Positions 15,632 to 24,955 of a stretch of 64,000 bases of DNA are shown one piece after another. Within the stretch, counting starts at the first letter, position 1. Each line of letters starts with the position of its first letter. A program made the translations under genes and the position numbers. Origin of the DNA: Marinobacter sp. X15-166B (GTDB taxonomy: Bacteria > Pseudomonadota > Gammaproteobacteria > Pseudomonadales > Oleiphilaceae); contig NZ_MEIY01000001.1 of assembly GCF_001752365.1 (NCBI RefSeq), forward strand, positions 765,012 through 829,011, given 5' to 3'. Under the pieces are notes generated by a model. It ran no database searches. It was not told the DNA's origin and saw only the letters and a list, made by a program, of their open reading frames with translations.

Positions 15632-16177
15632 TTACTCCTGCGGGGTTTCGGTGTCGAGCTGAGTGATGCGGCCACTCAGCAGAGAAAACAGCGCGTCGGT
15701 CAACGCCACCAACAGCCACAGCAGGCCGAGGGACATCCCCAGTTGGGGGATCCACAAGGGCACCGGCACCATGCCGATCGACAGGTCACCAAAATCGTAG
15801 CTGTCCCAGGTCAGCCAGACACTGAACCAGAGGGCAAACCCGGTAATGGCCATGGCGACCAGCAGCATGGCACTATCCAGCCAACGCTGCATGGGGGCTG
15901 GCAGGCGCTGGATCAGCAAGGTCACACGAATGTGCCCACCCTGCCAGAAGGTGTACGCCAACCCGAAAAAGGTGGCGCCCAGCAGCAGAAACGCCGCCAG
16001 TTCCGCCAGCCCCGGAATGTTCAGCCCCAAGGGGCTGAAACCGGTCCACAGCAACAGCTTGTCCAGCACCCGCCCGAGCACTTGCAGCACCACCAGTATC
16101 ATAATGACAGTCAGGTGCACTGCGGATAACGCGCCCCCCAACCGATATAACTTATCCAGCGCGTTACGCATGGCCAC
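15632..16177 (-). CDS. TRAP transporter small permease (DctQ)
   Basis: 181 residues with four membrane segments, as expected for DctQ. It pairs with DctM in the inner membrane and interacts with the substrate-loaded binding protein. It lies between dctP (31-bp gap) and dctM (3-bp gap) in the same leftward operon. Confidence 0.92.
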   Translation of the reverse strand: MAMRNALDKLYRLGGALSAVHLTVIMILVVLQVLGRVLDKLLLWTGFSPLGLNIPGLAELAAFLLLGATFFGLAYTFWQGGHIRVTLLIQRLPAPMQRWLDSAMLLVAMAITGFALWFSVWLTWDSYDFGDLSIGMVPVPLWIPQLGMSLGLLWLLVALTDALFSLLSGRITQLDTETPQE

Positions 16178-16208
16178 TCCTGCTCATTGGGGGGATTGCA
16201 ACTGCCTG

Positions 16209-17204
16209 TTACTCGGCACGGTAGGCTTTGAGCAGCGCTTCGCCATCGGCTCCGGCGCGCTCCAGCCATTCCGCCGTCATGGTATTGCCCACTTCCTTGA
16301 GCCGCTCCAGCAAAGCCTCGGAGGGCTCGGACACCTCGATGCCATTGTCGCGCATGATGGCAATTTTAGCGGCGGTTTCTTCCTGACTGGCCGCCCAGCC
16401 CCGCTTTTCAGCTTCGGCCGCCGCAGTTTCGATGGCCGCCCGGGCCTCGTCCGACAAGCGGTCAAACGCACGGGTGTTCACAATCACCATGTTCTTGGGC
16501 AGCCACAACTGGGCGTGATTGAAGTGGCTGAGATAATCCCAGGCGCGGGTATTGGCCCCGGTAGACGGCGAGGTGATCATGGCATCCACCCGGCCGGTAC
16601 CAAACGCGGTCGGGATATCGGGCACTTCAACCTGGGTCGGAATCGCGCCGAACAGATCCGCGAGGCGCTCGCTCGACTTGTTGTACGCGCGCATTTTTAC
16701 ACCTTGCAGTTCCGCACCGGTTTCTACCGCAAAGCGGGTGTAAATTCCCTGAGGTGGCCAGGGCACCGCGAACAGCAACTTCAGCCGCTGACGCTCCAGG
16801 CGCTCGGCCAGCAGCTCCTTGGACGCCTGCCATAAATCCCAGGCTTCGTCGTAGTTACTCGCCAGAAAGGGCACCGAGTCCACTTCAAACAGCGCATCTT
16901 CGTTCGCCAGACGTGACATGATCAACTCACCAATCGGCACCAGCCCGCGACGCACCGAGTTTTTGATTTCCGGGTGCTTGATCAGCGAGCCGCTGCTGTG
17001 CACGGTGATATTCACCTCGCCGGCGGTTGCCTCACGCACTTCGTCGGCAAACTGCTTGATGTTAACGGTGTGGAAATTGCTGTCGCCGTATGGGGTCGGC
17101 ATGTCCCAGTCTGCGGCCTGTGCCGTCGCCACAGCCAATGACATGACCGCTGCCGCGGCGCAGGAAAGCAGGGAGTGTCGCGGTCTTTTTGTGTGAAATA
17201 ACAT
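16209..17204 (-). CDS. TRAP transporter substrate-binding protein (DctP family)
   Basis: 331 residues with a signal peptide (about 1-30, ...VATAQAADW). The DctP fold is indicated by DMPTPYGDSNFHTVN, the ligand-arginine region GVKMRAYNKSSERLADLFGA and VPDIPTAFGTGRVDAMI. It binds an organic acid in the periplasm for DctQM. Its divergent neighbour is the 5-oxoprolinase operon, so 5-oxoproline (pyroglutamate) is a reasonable substrate; Bordetella DctP6/DctP7 are known pyroglutamate binders of this family. Substrate is inference from context. Confidence 0.92.
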   Translation of the reverse strand: MLFHTKRPRHSLLSCAAAAVMSLAVATAQAADWDMPTPYGDSNFHTVNIKQFADEVREATAGEVNITVHSSGSLIKHPEIKNSVRRGLVPIGELIMSRLANEDALFEVDSVPFLASNYDEAWDLWQASKELLAERLERQRLKLLFAVPWPPQGIYTRFAVETGAELQGVKMRAYNKSSERLADLFGAIPTQVEVPDIPTAFGTGRVDAMITSPSTGANTRAWDYLSHFNHAQLWLPKNMVIVNTRAFDRLSDEARAAIETAAAEAEKRGWAASQEETAAKIAIMRDNGIEVSEPSEALLERLKEVGNTMTAEWLERAGADGEALLKAYRAE

Positions 17205-17491
17205 GGCTATTCTCTCCAGTCTGGCTTGTTGTCGGGTGCGCCTGCCGGCCCACCGCTGCTTATTATTCTGAAATCTTCCGTTGCCTATACTGTAGTTAAG
17301 GAATCTCGGGGTGGAAATTAGCGGCCCGGGTTTCCCCTGTCAAACTTTTTGTACAAATAATATAGGTAAATTTACTTTGTAATGGAGATAAATTATCGAT
17401 AAATTGTGAGCCAGCCACATCATTCCTTGACCAGCAAACCGGCAGCCCCCACGCAATCAGTGGGCAGGCACACACAACGGCAGGACGACAA
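17205..17491. promoter_or_regulatory. Divergent dctP/pxpA regulatory region with three palindromes
   Basis: The 287-bp spacer has a marked AT-rich core. Perfect 10-bp palindromes lie at 17348-17357 (TTTGTACAAA), 17366-17375 (GTAAATTTAC) and 17393-17402 (TTATCGATAA), spaced roughly two helical turns apart. They could be operators for the winged-helix regulator encoded at the end of the transporter operon. No promoter boxes were assigned. Confidence 0.5.
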
Positions 17492-18229
17492 ATGCGACTG
17501 AATTGCGATATTGGCGAAAGCTTCGGAGCCTGGACCATGGGGCTGGATGCCGAGGTGATGCCACTGATTGATCAGGCCAACATCGCCTGCGGCTTCCACG
17601 CCGGCGATCCGGTGGTGATGCAGAACACGGTGCGTCTGGCCCTGGCGCACGGCGTGACGCTGGGGGCCCACCCCGCCTACCCTGACCTGCAAGGGTTTGG
17701 CCGCCGTTCGATGGCCTGCCGGCCGGAGGAAATCGAAGCACTGGTGCTCTACCAGGTGGGTGCACTGCAACACATCGCCGCCGCGGAGGGTGGCACCCTG
17801 GCGTACGTGAAGCCCCACGGTGCGCTTTACAACGACATGATGCGCGACCCGGCGGTATTGTCCGCCATATTGACCGCGCTCGAGCGGTCGCCGCTGCCGC
17901 TGGCGTTGATGGCCATGTCCACCGCCAATAACGACAACCTGCGGCAGCAGTGCGCGCAGCACGGCGTCCCCGTGTTGCTGGAAGCGTTTGCCGATCGGGC
18001 CTACGACCGCACGGGGTTCATCGTCTCCCGCAACACCCCCGGGGCGGTGTATGAGGACGCCGGTGCCATAGTGCAGCAGGCGAAGGCCTTTGCCGCCGGT
18101 CAACCCATTCAGTCGCTGTGCGGCCAGCCCCTGCAACTGGAAGTCGACACTCTGTGCGTGCACGGCGATAACCCGGGCTCCGTTCAGGCGGTGAAAGCAA
18201 TTCGCGCGGCCCTGGAGGAGTTGGTGTAA
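17492..18229 (+). CDS. pxpA: 5-oxoprolinase subunit PxpA (LamB/YcsF family)
   Basis: 245 residues, beginning [14 protein letters not shown], the hallmark of the family. Further motifs are [27 protein letters not shown] and [11 protein letters not shown]. PxpA with PxpB and PxpC forms the ATP-dependent 5-oxoprolinase that opens 5-oxo-L-proline to glutamate in the cytosol. The stop overlaps the pxpB start (TAATG), so translation is coupled. Length is normal. Confidence 0.95.
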   Translation: MRLNCDIGESFGAWTMGLDAEVMPLIDQANIACGFHAGDPVVMQNTVRLALAHGVTLGAHPAYPDLQGFGRRSMACRPEEIEALVLYQVGALQHIAAAEGGTLAYVKPHGALYNDMMRDPAVLSAILTALERSPLPLALMAMSTANNDNLRQQCAQHGVPVLLEAFADRAYDRTGFIVSRNTPGAVYEDAGAIVQQAKAFAAGQPIQSLCGQPLQLEVDTLCVHGDNPGSVQAVKAIRAALEELV

Positions 18230-18954
18230 TGCACTGGCGCTACGACGTCACCGGGGTGGACACGGTCACCCTGCATTTTGGCGAGCGCATCGACCTGGCG
18301 CTGGTGGAACGCATCCAGCAAGCGGCCGAGGCCCTGCAAGGCTCCCTGACGGACCGGTTGCTCGACGCTGTGCCCTCCTACACCACCCTGTTGCTGCGCT
18401 ACGACCTGTTACAGGACGACCTGGCCAGCCTGATGGCCGATGTGGCGGCCACGCTGAACCGCTTGCCCGCGGAGCCCGCGCCGCGGTCTGCCGCAGACCT
18501 GATTGAGGTGCCTGTATGGTACGATCTCCGGGTGGGCCCCGATTTGCCGCGCATCGCCCGCCAGGCGGGGCTGACCGTACCACAGGTTATCGAGCTGCAC
18601 TGCAGTCAGCCCTATCATGTGTTTGCCATCGGGTTTGCACCGGGCTTTGCCTATCTGGGCGAGGTACCCGCACAGCTGGCGACCCCCCGCCTGGCAACGC
18701 CGCGAGCGAAAGTGCCCGCGGGCACTCTCGGCATTGCCGACACCCAGACGGCCCTGTATCCGATGATGTCGCCGGGAGGCTGGAACCTGATCGGCCGGAC
18801 ACCACTGACCCTGTTTGATCCGCAACGCACCCCTGCCAGCTTTCTCAATGCCGGCCAGCAGGTCAGATTCCGCGCCATTGATGCAGCCGAATACCGGGCT
18901 CTGGGTGGCCGTGTGGACGACCTGCCCTGGCAGTCAGGAGGCTGCGATGACTGA
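18229..18954 (+). CDS. pxpB: 5-oxoprolinase subunit PxpB (KipI-like)
   Basis: 241 residues. The carboxyltransferase subdomain C/D core shows IGFAPGFAYLGE, TPRLATPRAKVPAGTLGIADTQ in two neighbouring stretches, and PGGWNLIGRTP near the end. It forms the B subunit of 5-oxoprolinase with PxpC; in Bacillus the homologue KipI also inhibits a sensor kinase. The start overlaps pxpA and the stop overlaps pxpC, typical of this operon. Confidence 0.95.
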   Translation: MHWRYDVTGVDTVTLHFGERIDLALVERIQQAAEALQGSLTDRLLDAVPSYTTLLLRYDLLQDDLASLMADVAATLNRLPAEPAPRSAADLIEVPVWYDLRVGPDLPRIARQAGLTVPQVIELHCSQPYHVFAIGFAPGFAYLGEVPAQLATPRLATPRAKVPAGTLGIADTQTALYPMMSPGGWNLIGRTPLTLFDPQRTPASFLNAGQQVRFRAIDAAEYRALGGRVDDLPWQSGGCDD

Positions 18955-19899
18955 ACGATCCCGCGGTTTGAAAGTGATCAAGGCGGGATTCTTGACCCTG
19001 CTGCAGGACGCCGGCCGCACCCGGGTGATGCATCAAGGGCTGGCCAGCGGCGGCGCCATGGATCGCCACGCCTGGGCGTGGGCCAACCGGCTGTTGGGCA
19101 ATGCCTACCACACGCCCACACTGGAAGTGACCTTTGGCAGTCTGGAACTGGAAAGCCGGACCACCACCCGCATTGCAGTGACCGGGGCCGCCGTACCCTG
19201 CACCATCAACGGCAACCCGCACCCTCTGTGGCGGACCCTCCAGCTGTACCCCGGAGACCGGCTGCAGTTGGGCACCCCCAAATCCGGGCTGCGCAGCTAC
19301 CTGGCCGTGAGCGGCGGCTTTGCCGTCACCCAGGGGCTGGGTGGCAGTTGCGCAACCCTGGTAAGGGAAGGCACCGGCGGCCTCCACGACAACGGCCAAC
19401 CGGTCCGCGACGGGGACGAACTGCCTTGTGGTTCCCCCCCCTCGGAAGCCATGTCCAACCCGCCCCCCGCCGGGTTCCCGAACACTGGATTCCGGACTAC
19501 CGTCAACCGCTAACTCTGGATGTGGTGGTGGGCGCCCAGGCAGACCGCTTTCCGGCGACGTCGCTGGCGCGTTTTTTCGACCAGCCGTATCGGTTGAGCG
19601 CCCAAACCGATCGCATGGGTGCACGGCTGGACGGGCCGGCGTTGACGGTCATGGGGGAACGTCTGATCTCGGAGGGCATCAGTCTGGGAGCCATTCAGGT
19701 TACCACCGATGGCCAGCCCATTATTTTGCTGAACGACCGGCAAACCATCGGTGGTTATCCCAAACTGGGCGCCGTCACGCCCCGCAGCCTGGACGCGCTG
19801 GCCCAGCGCCCGCCGGGCACGGAGCTGCGCTTCAGGGCGATCTCCCTGCACGACGCGCAACTCAGGGAACGGGCGTTTTTACAATTTTTCACTCGCTGA
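18947..19899 (+). pseudogene. pxpC: 5-oxoprolinase subunit PxpC (KipA-like), frameshifted
   Basis: Translation starts MTERSRGLKV at 18947 and is typical PxpC up to about residue 163 (AGFLTLLQDAGR, YLAVSGGFAV, DGDELPCG). This frame then stops at 19511-19513. The remaining family sequence (VPEHWIPDYRQPLTL, GYPKLGAVTPRSL) continues in another frame to 19899. The switch coincides with a run of eight C (19434-19441). Adding one C there would restore one frame of about 317 residues, the normal PxpC length. It is therefore either a recent inactivation, a slippage-controlled gene, or a sequencing error in a homopolymer. pxpA and pxpB are intact. Confidence 0.85.
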
Positions 19900-20740
19900 A
19901 CAAATCCCGCACCGGAAACAGATCGTCGTATTCGGCCTGTTCCTGGCGGGCTTTCGCCTGCAAGGTGTTCATCATATCGGTGGGCCGGAACATACCTGCC
20001 TGCCAGGTGGCCATGTATTTCAGACTGTCGGCCACGCTGTGGTCGCGACTGTAATTGAGCATTTCCTTGCACCCGCTGACCGCCAGCGGCGAATTGGCCG
20101 CAATTTGCGCGGCGATGGCCATCACCCCGTCCAGCAGTGCCTCCGGGGTCTCGTAGACCTGATTAACGAACCCGAGGGCTTGGGCTTCCTGTGCACTCAA
20201 TTGACGTCCGGTGTACGCCAGCTCCCGCACTATCCCTTCCGGCATGAGCTTCGGCATGCGCTGCAGGGTGCCCACATCCGCCGTCATACCCAGTTCGGTT
20301 TCTTTGATGGTGAAGTAGGCGTCCGCACTGCAATAGCGGCTGTCGGCGGCACACACCAGATCGAGCGCACCACCAATGCAGCCCCCCTGAATGGCCGCGA
20401 GCACCGGCAGGCGCACCTCCTCCAGTGAACTCAGCGTTGCCTGCAACTGCAGAACCACTCGCCGCAGGTTCTCTGCCATGCGCCCGGGTTCCCCCGCCAT
20501 GGGCACCGATGCGGGGTTGGTGAACACCCCCAGGTCCATGCCCGCAGAAAAATGCTTGCCCGTGGACGATATCACCATCACCCGCGCGTCCGTATTGGCC
20601 TCAATATCCCGAACGCAGTGGGGGAGCTCCCGCCAGAATGCCTGGGTCATGGTGTTCAGGCTTTCGGGACGGTCAAAGCGAAGGTGGGCCACACGGTTTT
20701 CGACCGCGACGGAAAAGCTTTGATAGCTGGCCAGGGGCAT
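19889..20740 (-). CDS. Enoyl-CoA hydratase/isomerase family (crotonase), dienoyl-CoA isomerase-like
   Basis: 283 residues from MPLASYQ at 20740, 8 nt after AGGAG; earlier starts lack such spacing. Crotonase features are the oxyanion-hole segments KHFSAGMDL and IQGGCIGGALDL. The acidic residues in KETELGMTADVGTLQR match the pattern of delta3,5-delta2,4-dienoyl-CoA isomerase, so a role in oxidising unsaturated fatty acids is likely. The 3' end overlaps the convergent pxpC by 11 bp. Confidence 0.87.
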   Translation of the reverse strand: MPLASYQSFSVAVENRVAHLRFDRPESLNTMTQAFWRELPHCVRDIEANTDARVMVISSTGKHFSAGMDLGVFTNPASVPMAGEPGRMAENLRRVVLQLQATLSSLEEVRLPVLAAIQGGCIGGALDLVCAADSRYCSADAYFTIKETELGMTADVGTLQRMPKLMPEGIVRELAYTGRQLSAQEAQALGFVNQVYETPEALLDGVMAIAAQIAANSPLAVSGCKEMLNYSRDHSVADSLKYMATWQAGMFRPTDMMNTLQAKARQEQAEYDDLFPVRDLFSE

Positions 20741-20926
20741 GTGCATCTCTCCTGAAATTACTGTCTCCACACCGGTCCCCGTTGGAGGCTCGCGGACGTG
20801 GCGCAGCGTTTGTTGGATTTTTTTTAACATCGGCGACTTTTATCCCCCCCGAACCCTAGCACAAGGCTGACCCGCCCCCCCAATCTGATGTATCTTGGCG
20901 GGCATTCTCAACCACCAGAGGCTTAG

Positions 20927-21907
20927 TTGATGACATTGGTACCGGCATTCGCTGCAATCATTGCAGGACTCACGCTACTGGTCTGGAGCGCAGATCGTTT
21001 TGTAGACGGCGCTGCCGCGACCGCCAGACATCTGGGCATGCCCTCGTTGCTGATCGGCATGGTCATCATCGGCTTCGGCACCTCCGCCCCCGAACTGGCG
21101 GTGTCGGCCATTGCGGCTCTTGAGGGCAACCCGGGGCTGGCGCTGGGTAATGCCTATGGATCCAACATCACCAACATCGCATTGATTGTAGGTCTGGTCG
21201 CCCTGATCAGCCCCATCGCCGTGCACTCCCAGGTGGTGCGCAAAGAGTTGCCCCTGTTGCTGCTGCTGGCGGCCATTGCCGGCTACCAGTTGCTCGACGG
21301 CGAGCTTTCCCGCACCGACGGCTGGGTCTTGCTGGGGGTGTTCGCAGCGGTCATGGGCTGGTCGATCGTACAGGGCTACCGGGGTAAGGGGGACAGTTTG
21401 TCCACCGAAGCAGAGACGGCGCTGGCGGCCCACCCCATGTCGCTGAAAGCGGCGCTCGGCTGGCTGTTGATCGGTTTGGTGCTGTTGGTCGCAAGCTCCC
21501 GCCTGCTGGTGTGGGGGGCGGTGTCCATCGCCCAGAGTTTCGGCATCAGTGACCTGATCATCGGCCTGACCATTGTCGCCATCGGCACCTCGCTGCCGGA
21601 ACTGGCGGCAGCCATCGCCGCCGTAAAAAAGAACGAGCACGATCTGATCCTGGGCAACATTCTTGGCTCGGGTATATTCAACACCCTTGCGGTAGTCGGC
21701 CTGGCGGCCAGCATTCATCCGCTCACGGTTGACCCCGAAGTGCTCTACCGTGACTGGATGCTGATGACTGCACTGACCGCCGCCCTGCTGGTCATGTGTC
21801 TGGGCCTGAAAGGCAGGCTGCGGTCAATCAACCGGGTCGAGGGGGGCATTCTGGTGATTACTTATGTGGCCTACACCAGTTACCTGGTATCCACGGTGGT
21901 GCGTTAA
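20927..21907 (+). CDS. Calcium/sodium (cation/proton) antiporter, YrbG family
   Basis: 326 residues with about ten membrane segments in two homologous halves. Each half carries the exchanger alpha-repeat: GFGTSAPELAVSAIAA (near 45-60) and AIGTSLPELAAAIAA (near 220-235). The family exchanges Ca2+ or other cations for Na+ or H+ across the inner membrane. No E. coli-type kdsD/lpt neighbours are present, so it is a stand-alone gene. Confidence 0.93.
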   Translation: MMTLVPAFAAIIAGLTLLVWSADRFVDGAAATARHLGMPSLLIGMVIIGFGTSAPELAVSAIAALEGNPGLALGNAYGSNITNIALIVGLVALISPIAVHSQVVRKELPLLLLLAAIAGYQLLDGELSRTDGWVLLGVFAAVMGWSIVQGYRGKGDSLSTEAETALAAHPMSLKAALGWLLIGLVLLVASSRLLVWGAVSIAQSFGISDLIIGLTIVAIGTSLPELAAAIAAVKKNEHDLILGNILGSGIFNTLAVVGLAASIHPLTVDPEVLYRDWMLMTALTAALLVMCLGLKGRLRSINRVEGGILVITYVAYTSYLVSTVVR

Positions 21908-21922
21908 CCCCCCCCGGTACGC

Positions 21923-22357
21923 TCAGGCGCGTTCTTCGTTGCTGCGGAACACCAGGGCTATGGAGTTCAGACAATAACGTTGCCCGGTTGGTGGGGGGCC
22001 GTCAGGGAACACATGCCCGAGATGGCTGTCGCAGCGCGGGCAGCGCACTTCGATACGGGACATCCCCATGGTGCTGTCTTCCAGATAGCGGATATGGTCA
22101 GGATCATAGGGCTGGAAAAAACTCGGCCAGCCGGTTCCCGAATCAAACTTCGTGTCGGAACTGAACAGGGGTAAATCACACAGCCGGCAGTAATACACAC
22201 CCGCCTGTTTGTTGTCCAGCAAGGTTCCGCAAAACGGTCGTTCGGTACCACGATCCAGCAATACGGTGCGCTCGGCTTCGGTCAGGTTCTCCGCCAGCCG
22301 TTCAATTTCTTCGGTATCAAGGGGGTGCAGATCATACCCCGCCTTGGACTGGGTCAT
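21923..22357 (-). CDS. msrB: Peptide-methionine (R)-S-oxide reductase MsrB
   Basis: 144 residues from the ATG at 22357, one base after the msrA stop; the frame is open further but overlaps msrA. Two C-x2-C pairs (CRLCD, CPRCD) bind structural zinc, and RYCLNS holds the catalytic cysteine. It reduces the R epimer of oxidised methionine in proteins. With msrA it forms a repair operon transcribed leftwards. Confidence 0.96.
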   Translation of the reverse strand: MTQSKAGYDLHPLDTEEIERLAENLTEAERTVLLDRGTERPFCGTLLDNKQAGVYYCRLCDLPLFSSDTKFDSGTGWPSFFQPYDPDHIRYLEDSTMGMSRIEVRCPRCDSHLGHVFPDGPPPTGQRYCLNSIALVFRSNEERA

Positions 22358-22358
22358 T

Positions 22359-23018
22359 TCAGGCTCCTTGTTCGGGTTGCTCAGCACGCAGCGCGGGTTT
22401 GATCTTGTCCGCGTAGACGCTGCGTAACTTGGCCACTTTCGGTGCAGCCACCGCCCTGATGTACGGTTGGGCGGGGTTGCGGGCGGCAAAATTCTGGTGG
22501 TGTTCCTCGGCCGGATAAAACGCCTGCAGCGGCTCGACCGTGGTCACAATCGGCTCACCGTAAACGCCGGCGGCGTCAAGCTGGCGAATATACGCCGTCA
22601 GCACCCGCTGCTGTTCGGGGGTTTCATAAAACACCGCCGACCGGTACTGGGTACCGCGGTCGTTGCCCTGCCGGTTCAGTTGCGTAGGGTCGTGGGCGAC
22701 CGAGAAAAACACTTTCAGCAGCTCTCCCAAGCCCACCCGGGTCGGCTCGTAATAAAGCTCTACGGCTTCGGCATGCCCGGTGGTGCCGGTGCACACCGCT
22801 TCGTAATTCGCGGTGTCCGCGGTGCCACCAGTGTAGCCGGATACCACCCGGTTAACACCGTCCACGGCCATGAAGACCGCTTCCACACACCAGAAGCACC
22901 CGCCCGCCAGCACCAGCCGCTGCTCACCCTCTTGCACGGTCAGCGAGCCGAGATCGTCCGGCGCGGGAAAGCGGCTTTTGGGGACACTCAGCCCCGGAAT
23001 CGTACAGGTAGTCGTCAT
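22359..23018 (-). CDS. msrA: Peptide-methionine (S)-S-oxide reductase MsrA
   Basis: 219 residues from the ATG at 23018, preceded by GTGAGG; a TTG at 23036 is a weaker alternative. The catalytic motif [10 protein letters not shown], family segments [20 protein letters not shown] (split) and YYEPTRVGL are clear. It reduces the S epimer of methionine sulfoxide. The next gene, msrB, follows after one base. Confidence 0.96.
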   Translation of the reverse strand: MTTTCTIPGLSVPKSRFPAPDDLGSLTVQEGEQRLVLAGGCFWCVEAVFMAVDGVNRVVSGYTGGTADTANYEAVCTGTTGHAEAVELYYEPTRVGLGELLKVFFSVAHDPTQLNRQGNDRGTQYRSAVFYETPEQQRVLTAYIRQLDAAGVYGEPIVTTVEPLQAFYPAEEHHQNFAARNPAQPYIRAVAAPKVAKLRSVYADKIKPALRAEQPEQGA

Positions 23019-23080
23019 AACAGCCTCACTGCTCAATACATTAATACTATGGCCTGCAACTTCCGGGATAGTTCATCTGC

Positions 23081-24463
23081 TCAGTCAGATACCACCCCTC
23101 CGCGAGTCAGCCGCAGCGGATCCAGCAACTGCTCCAACCGATCCCGCGACAAGTCACAACGCTCTTCGGCCACATCAATGACCGGGCGCCCGGTGCGGTA
23201 GGCTTCTTTGGCAATCTCGGCCGCCAGCGCATAGCCGATTTCCGGGTTGAGGGCGGTCACCAGCACCGGATTCCGCCCGACCGCCGCGTTTAACGCTTCG
23301 GCGTTCACGGTGAACCCGCGGATGGTCTTTTCCGCCAACATGGTGGTCGCGTTACCGAGGAGCTGAATCATGTCGAGCAGATTGGCAGCCACCAGCGGCA
23401 ACATTACATTAAGCTGGAAATTACCGGACTGACCCGCAACCGCATTGGCACTGTCCAGGCCCATGACTTGCGCCGCCACCATGGCCACGGCTTCCGGCAC
23501 CACCGGGTTCACTTTACCCGGCATGATGCTACTGCCCGGCTGCAACGCGGGCAAACTGATTTCTCCCAGACCATGACCCGGTCCACTGTTCATCCAACGC
23601 AGGTCGTTGGCGATCTTGGTCAGCACTATAGCAACACCGCGCAGTTGGGCCGACATGGCGACGGGCGCATCCACCGCGCTCATGCCCACAAACTTGTGTT
23701 CCAGCGACCGGTAGGTGTAGCCGGTGTCGGCGTTCAGAAACTTGATGAACTGTCCCGGGAACTCAGGCAACGCATTGATGCCAGTGCCCACGGCAGTGCC
23801 GCCTTGTGGCAACGCCAGCAGCTCGTCCACCGCGTGCTGGATGCGTTGTTCGGCCGCCTTGAGCTGACGGCGCCAGGTGCGCATCTCCTGCCCCAGGGTG
23901 ATCGGCATGGCGTCCATCAGGTGGGTGCGCCCGGTTTTGACCTGGTCGGCAAACAGGGCTTCCCGCTCGTAGATCACCCCGCGCAGGTGGGACAAGGCCG
24001 GCAACAGTGTCTCGCTGGCAAGGGCCACCACACTGACGTGCATGGCTGTCGGAATCACGTCGTTGGAACTCTGACTCATATTGACGTGATCGTTGGGGTG
24101 AACCGGTACGCCGGCGCGACGGGCCAACGTGGCCAGTACTTCGTTGACGTTCATGTTGGTACTGGTGCCGGACCCGGTTTGATAGCGGTCGACCGGGAAC
24201 TGATCCTGATACTGGCCGTCGAGCACTTCGTCACAAGCATCCACAATGGCGTCACGGGTCGCCAGCTCCAGCCCTCCCAGACTTGCGTTGGCCTCCGCAG
24301 CGGCTCGTTTCACCCGCACCACCGCGGCAATAAAAGCCGGCGGCATGGGCTGGTGGCTGACCGGAAAGTTATCCACCGCACGCTGGGTTTGCGCCCCCCA
24401 CAGTGCCTCTGCCGGCACTTCTACGTCGCCCAGACTATCGCTTTCAATTCTGGTATTGGTCAT
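23081..24463 (-). CDS. fumC: Fumarate hydratase class II
   Basis: 460 residues from the ATG at 24463, preceded by AAGGAGG; the usual length. Diagnostic motifs are SGTSTNMNVNEV, TGRTHLMDAMP with the catalytic region, and the superfamily signature GSSIMPGKVNP. It interconverts fumarate and malate in the TCA cycle and needs no iron-sulfur cluster. Aspartate ammonia-lyase is the main alternative in this superfamily, but the N-terminus and length fit FumC better. Confidence 0.94.
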   Translation of the reverse strand: MTNTRIESDSLGDVEVPAEALWGAQTQRAVDNFPVSHQPMPPAFIAAVVRVKRAAAEANASLGGLELATRDAIVDACDEVLDGQYQDQFPVDRYQTGSGTSTNMNVNEVLATLARRAGVPVHPNDHVNMSQSSNDVIPTAMHVSVVALASETLLPALSHLRGVIYEREALFADQVKTGRTHLMDAMPITLGQEMRTWRRQLKAAEQRIQHAVDELLALPQGGTAVGTGINALPEFPGQFIKFLNADTGYTYRSLEHKFVGMSAVDAPVAMSAQLRGVAIVLTKIANDLRWMNSGPGHGLGEISLPALQPGSSIMPGKVNPVVPEAVAMVAAQVMGLDSANAVAGQSGNFQLNVMLPLVAANLLDMIQLLGNATTMLAEKTIRGFTVNAEALNAAVGRNPVLVTALNPEIGYALAAEIAKEAYRTGRPVIDVAEERCDLSRDRLEQLLDPLRLTRGGVVSD

Positions 24464-24491
24464 AACAGCCTCCTTCGGTGCTGTGTGTGCC

Positions 24492-24776
24492 TTACTCGCC
24501 AGCGGCCCGGCGCAATCGGACATGATCACAAATGGCCGTCACCTGCTCAAAATTGAGTATCAGGGTATGCACCGTGTTGGTGAAGGCGTCGTGCAGAAAA
24601 AACTTGCAGCGCTGCTGCGCCTCGCCCTGGAGAAAGGCCTCATAGTCGCGCACCAGTTCACGCACGTCGCCGCCGTCGTCCGGGGCCCAGGTTGCGTTAA
24701 ATGGCCCCAGCACAGCCCCTCCGGCCAGACAGACGGTGACTTCGTGATTGGTGCGTGCGTTGTCAGAATTTGCCAT
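24492..24776 (-). CDS. Uncharacterised small protein upstream of fumC
   Basis: 94 residues from an ATG at 24776 with AGGAG seven bases upstream, a good ribosome site. It is soluble, with no signal or membrane segment, and I recognise no domain. Codon usage looks like its neighbours. It ends 28 bp before fumC in the same direction, so the two may be co-transcribed. No function can be given. Confidence 0.65.
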   Translation of the reverse strand: MANSDNARTNHEVTVCLAGGAVLGPFNATWAPDDGGDVRELVRDYEAFLQGEAQQRCKFFLHDAFTNTVHTLILNFEQVTAICDHVRLRRAAGE

Positions 24777-24918
24777 GGTGCTCTCCTGTTGGCCTTGCAA
24801 GCGGGTGAAACTGCCCGGACTGCATCCTCCTCGAACCCGACGAGCGGACCGCTACAGAGACCGATGGGTGTAAGTGTAGTCCTGAATTGCGGTCCCAGCG
24901 CCGGGCGCCATGATGTTG

Positions 24919-24948
24919 GCAGGGGCCGGCGGTGGCGCCAGCCCCTGC
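24919..24948 (-). terminator. Possible terminator of the aldehyde dehydrogenase gene
   Basis: GCAGGGGC (24919-24926) pairs with GCCCCTGC (24941-24948), just downstream of the leftward gene ending at 24956. There is no T-run, so intrinsic termination would be weak. Confidence 0.35.
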
Positions 24949-24955
24949 GAGGGCC

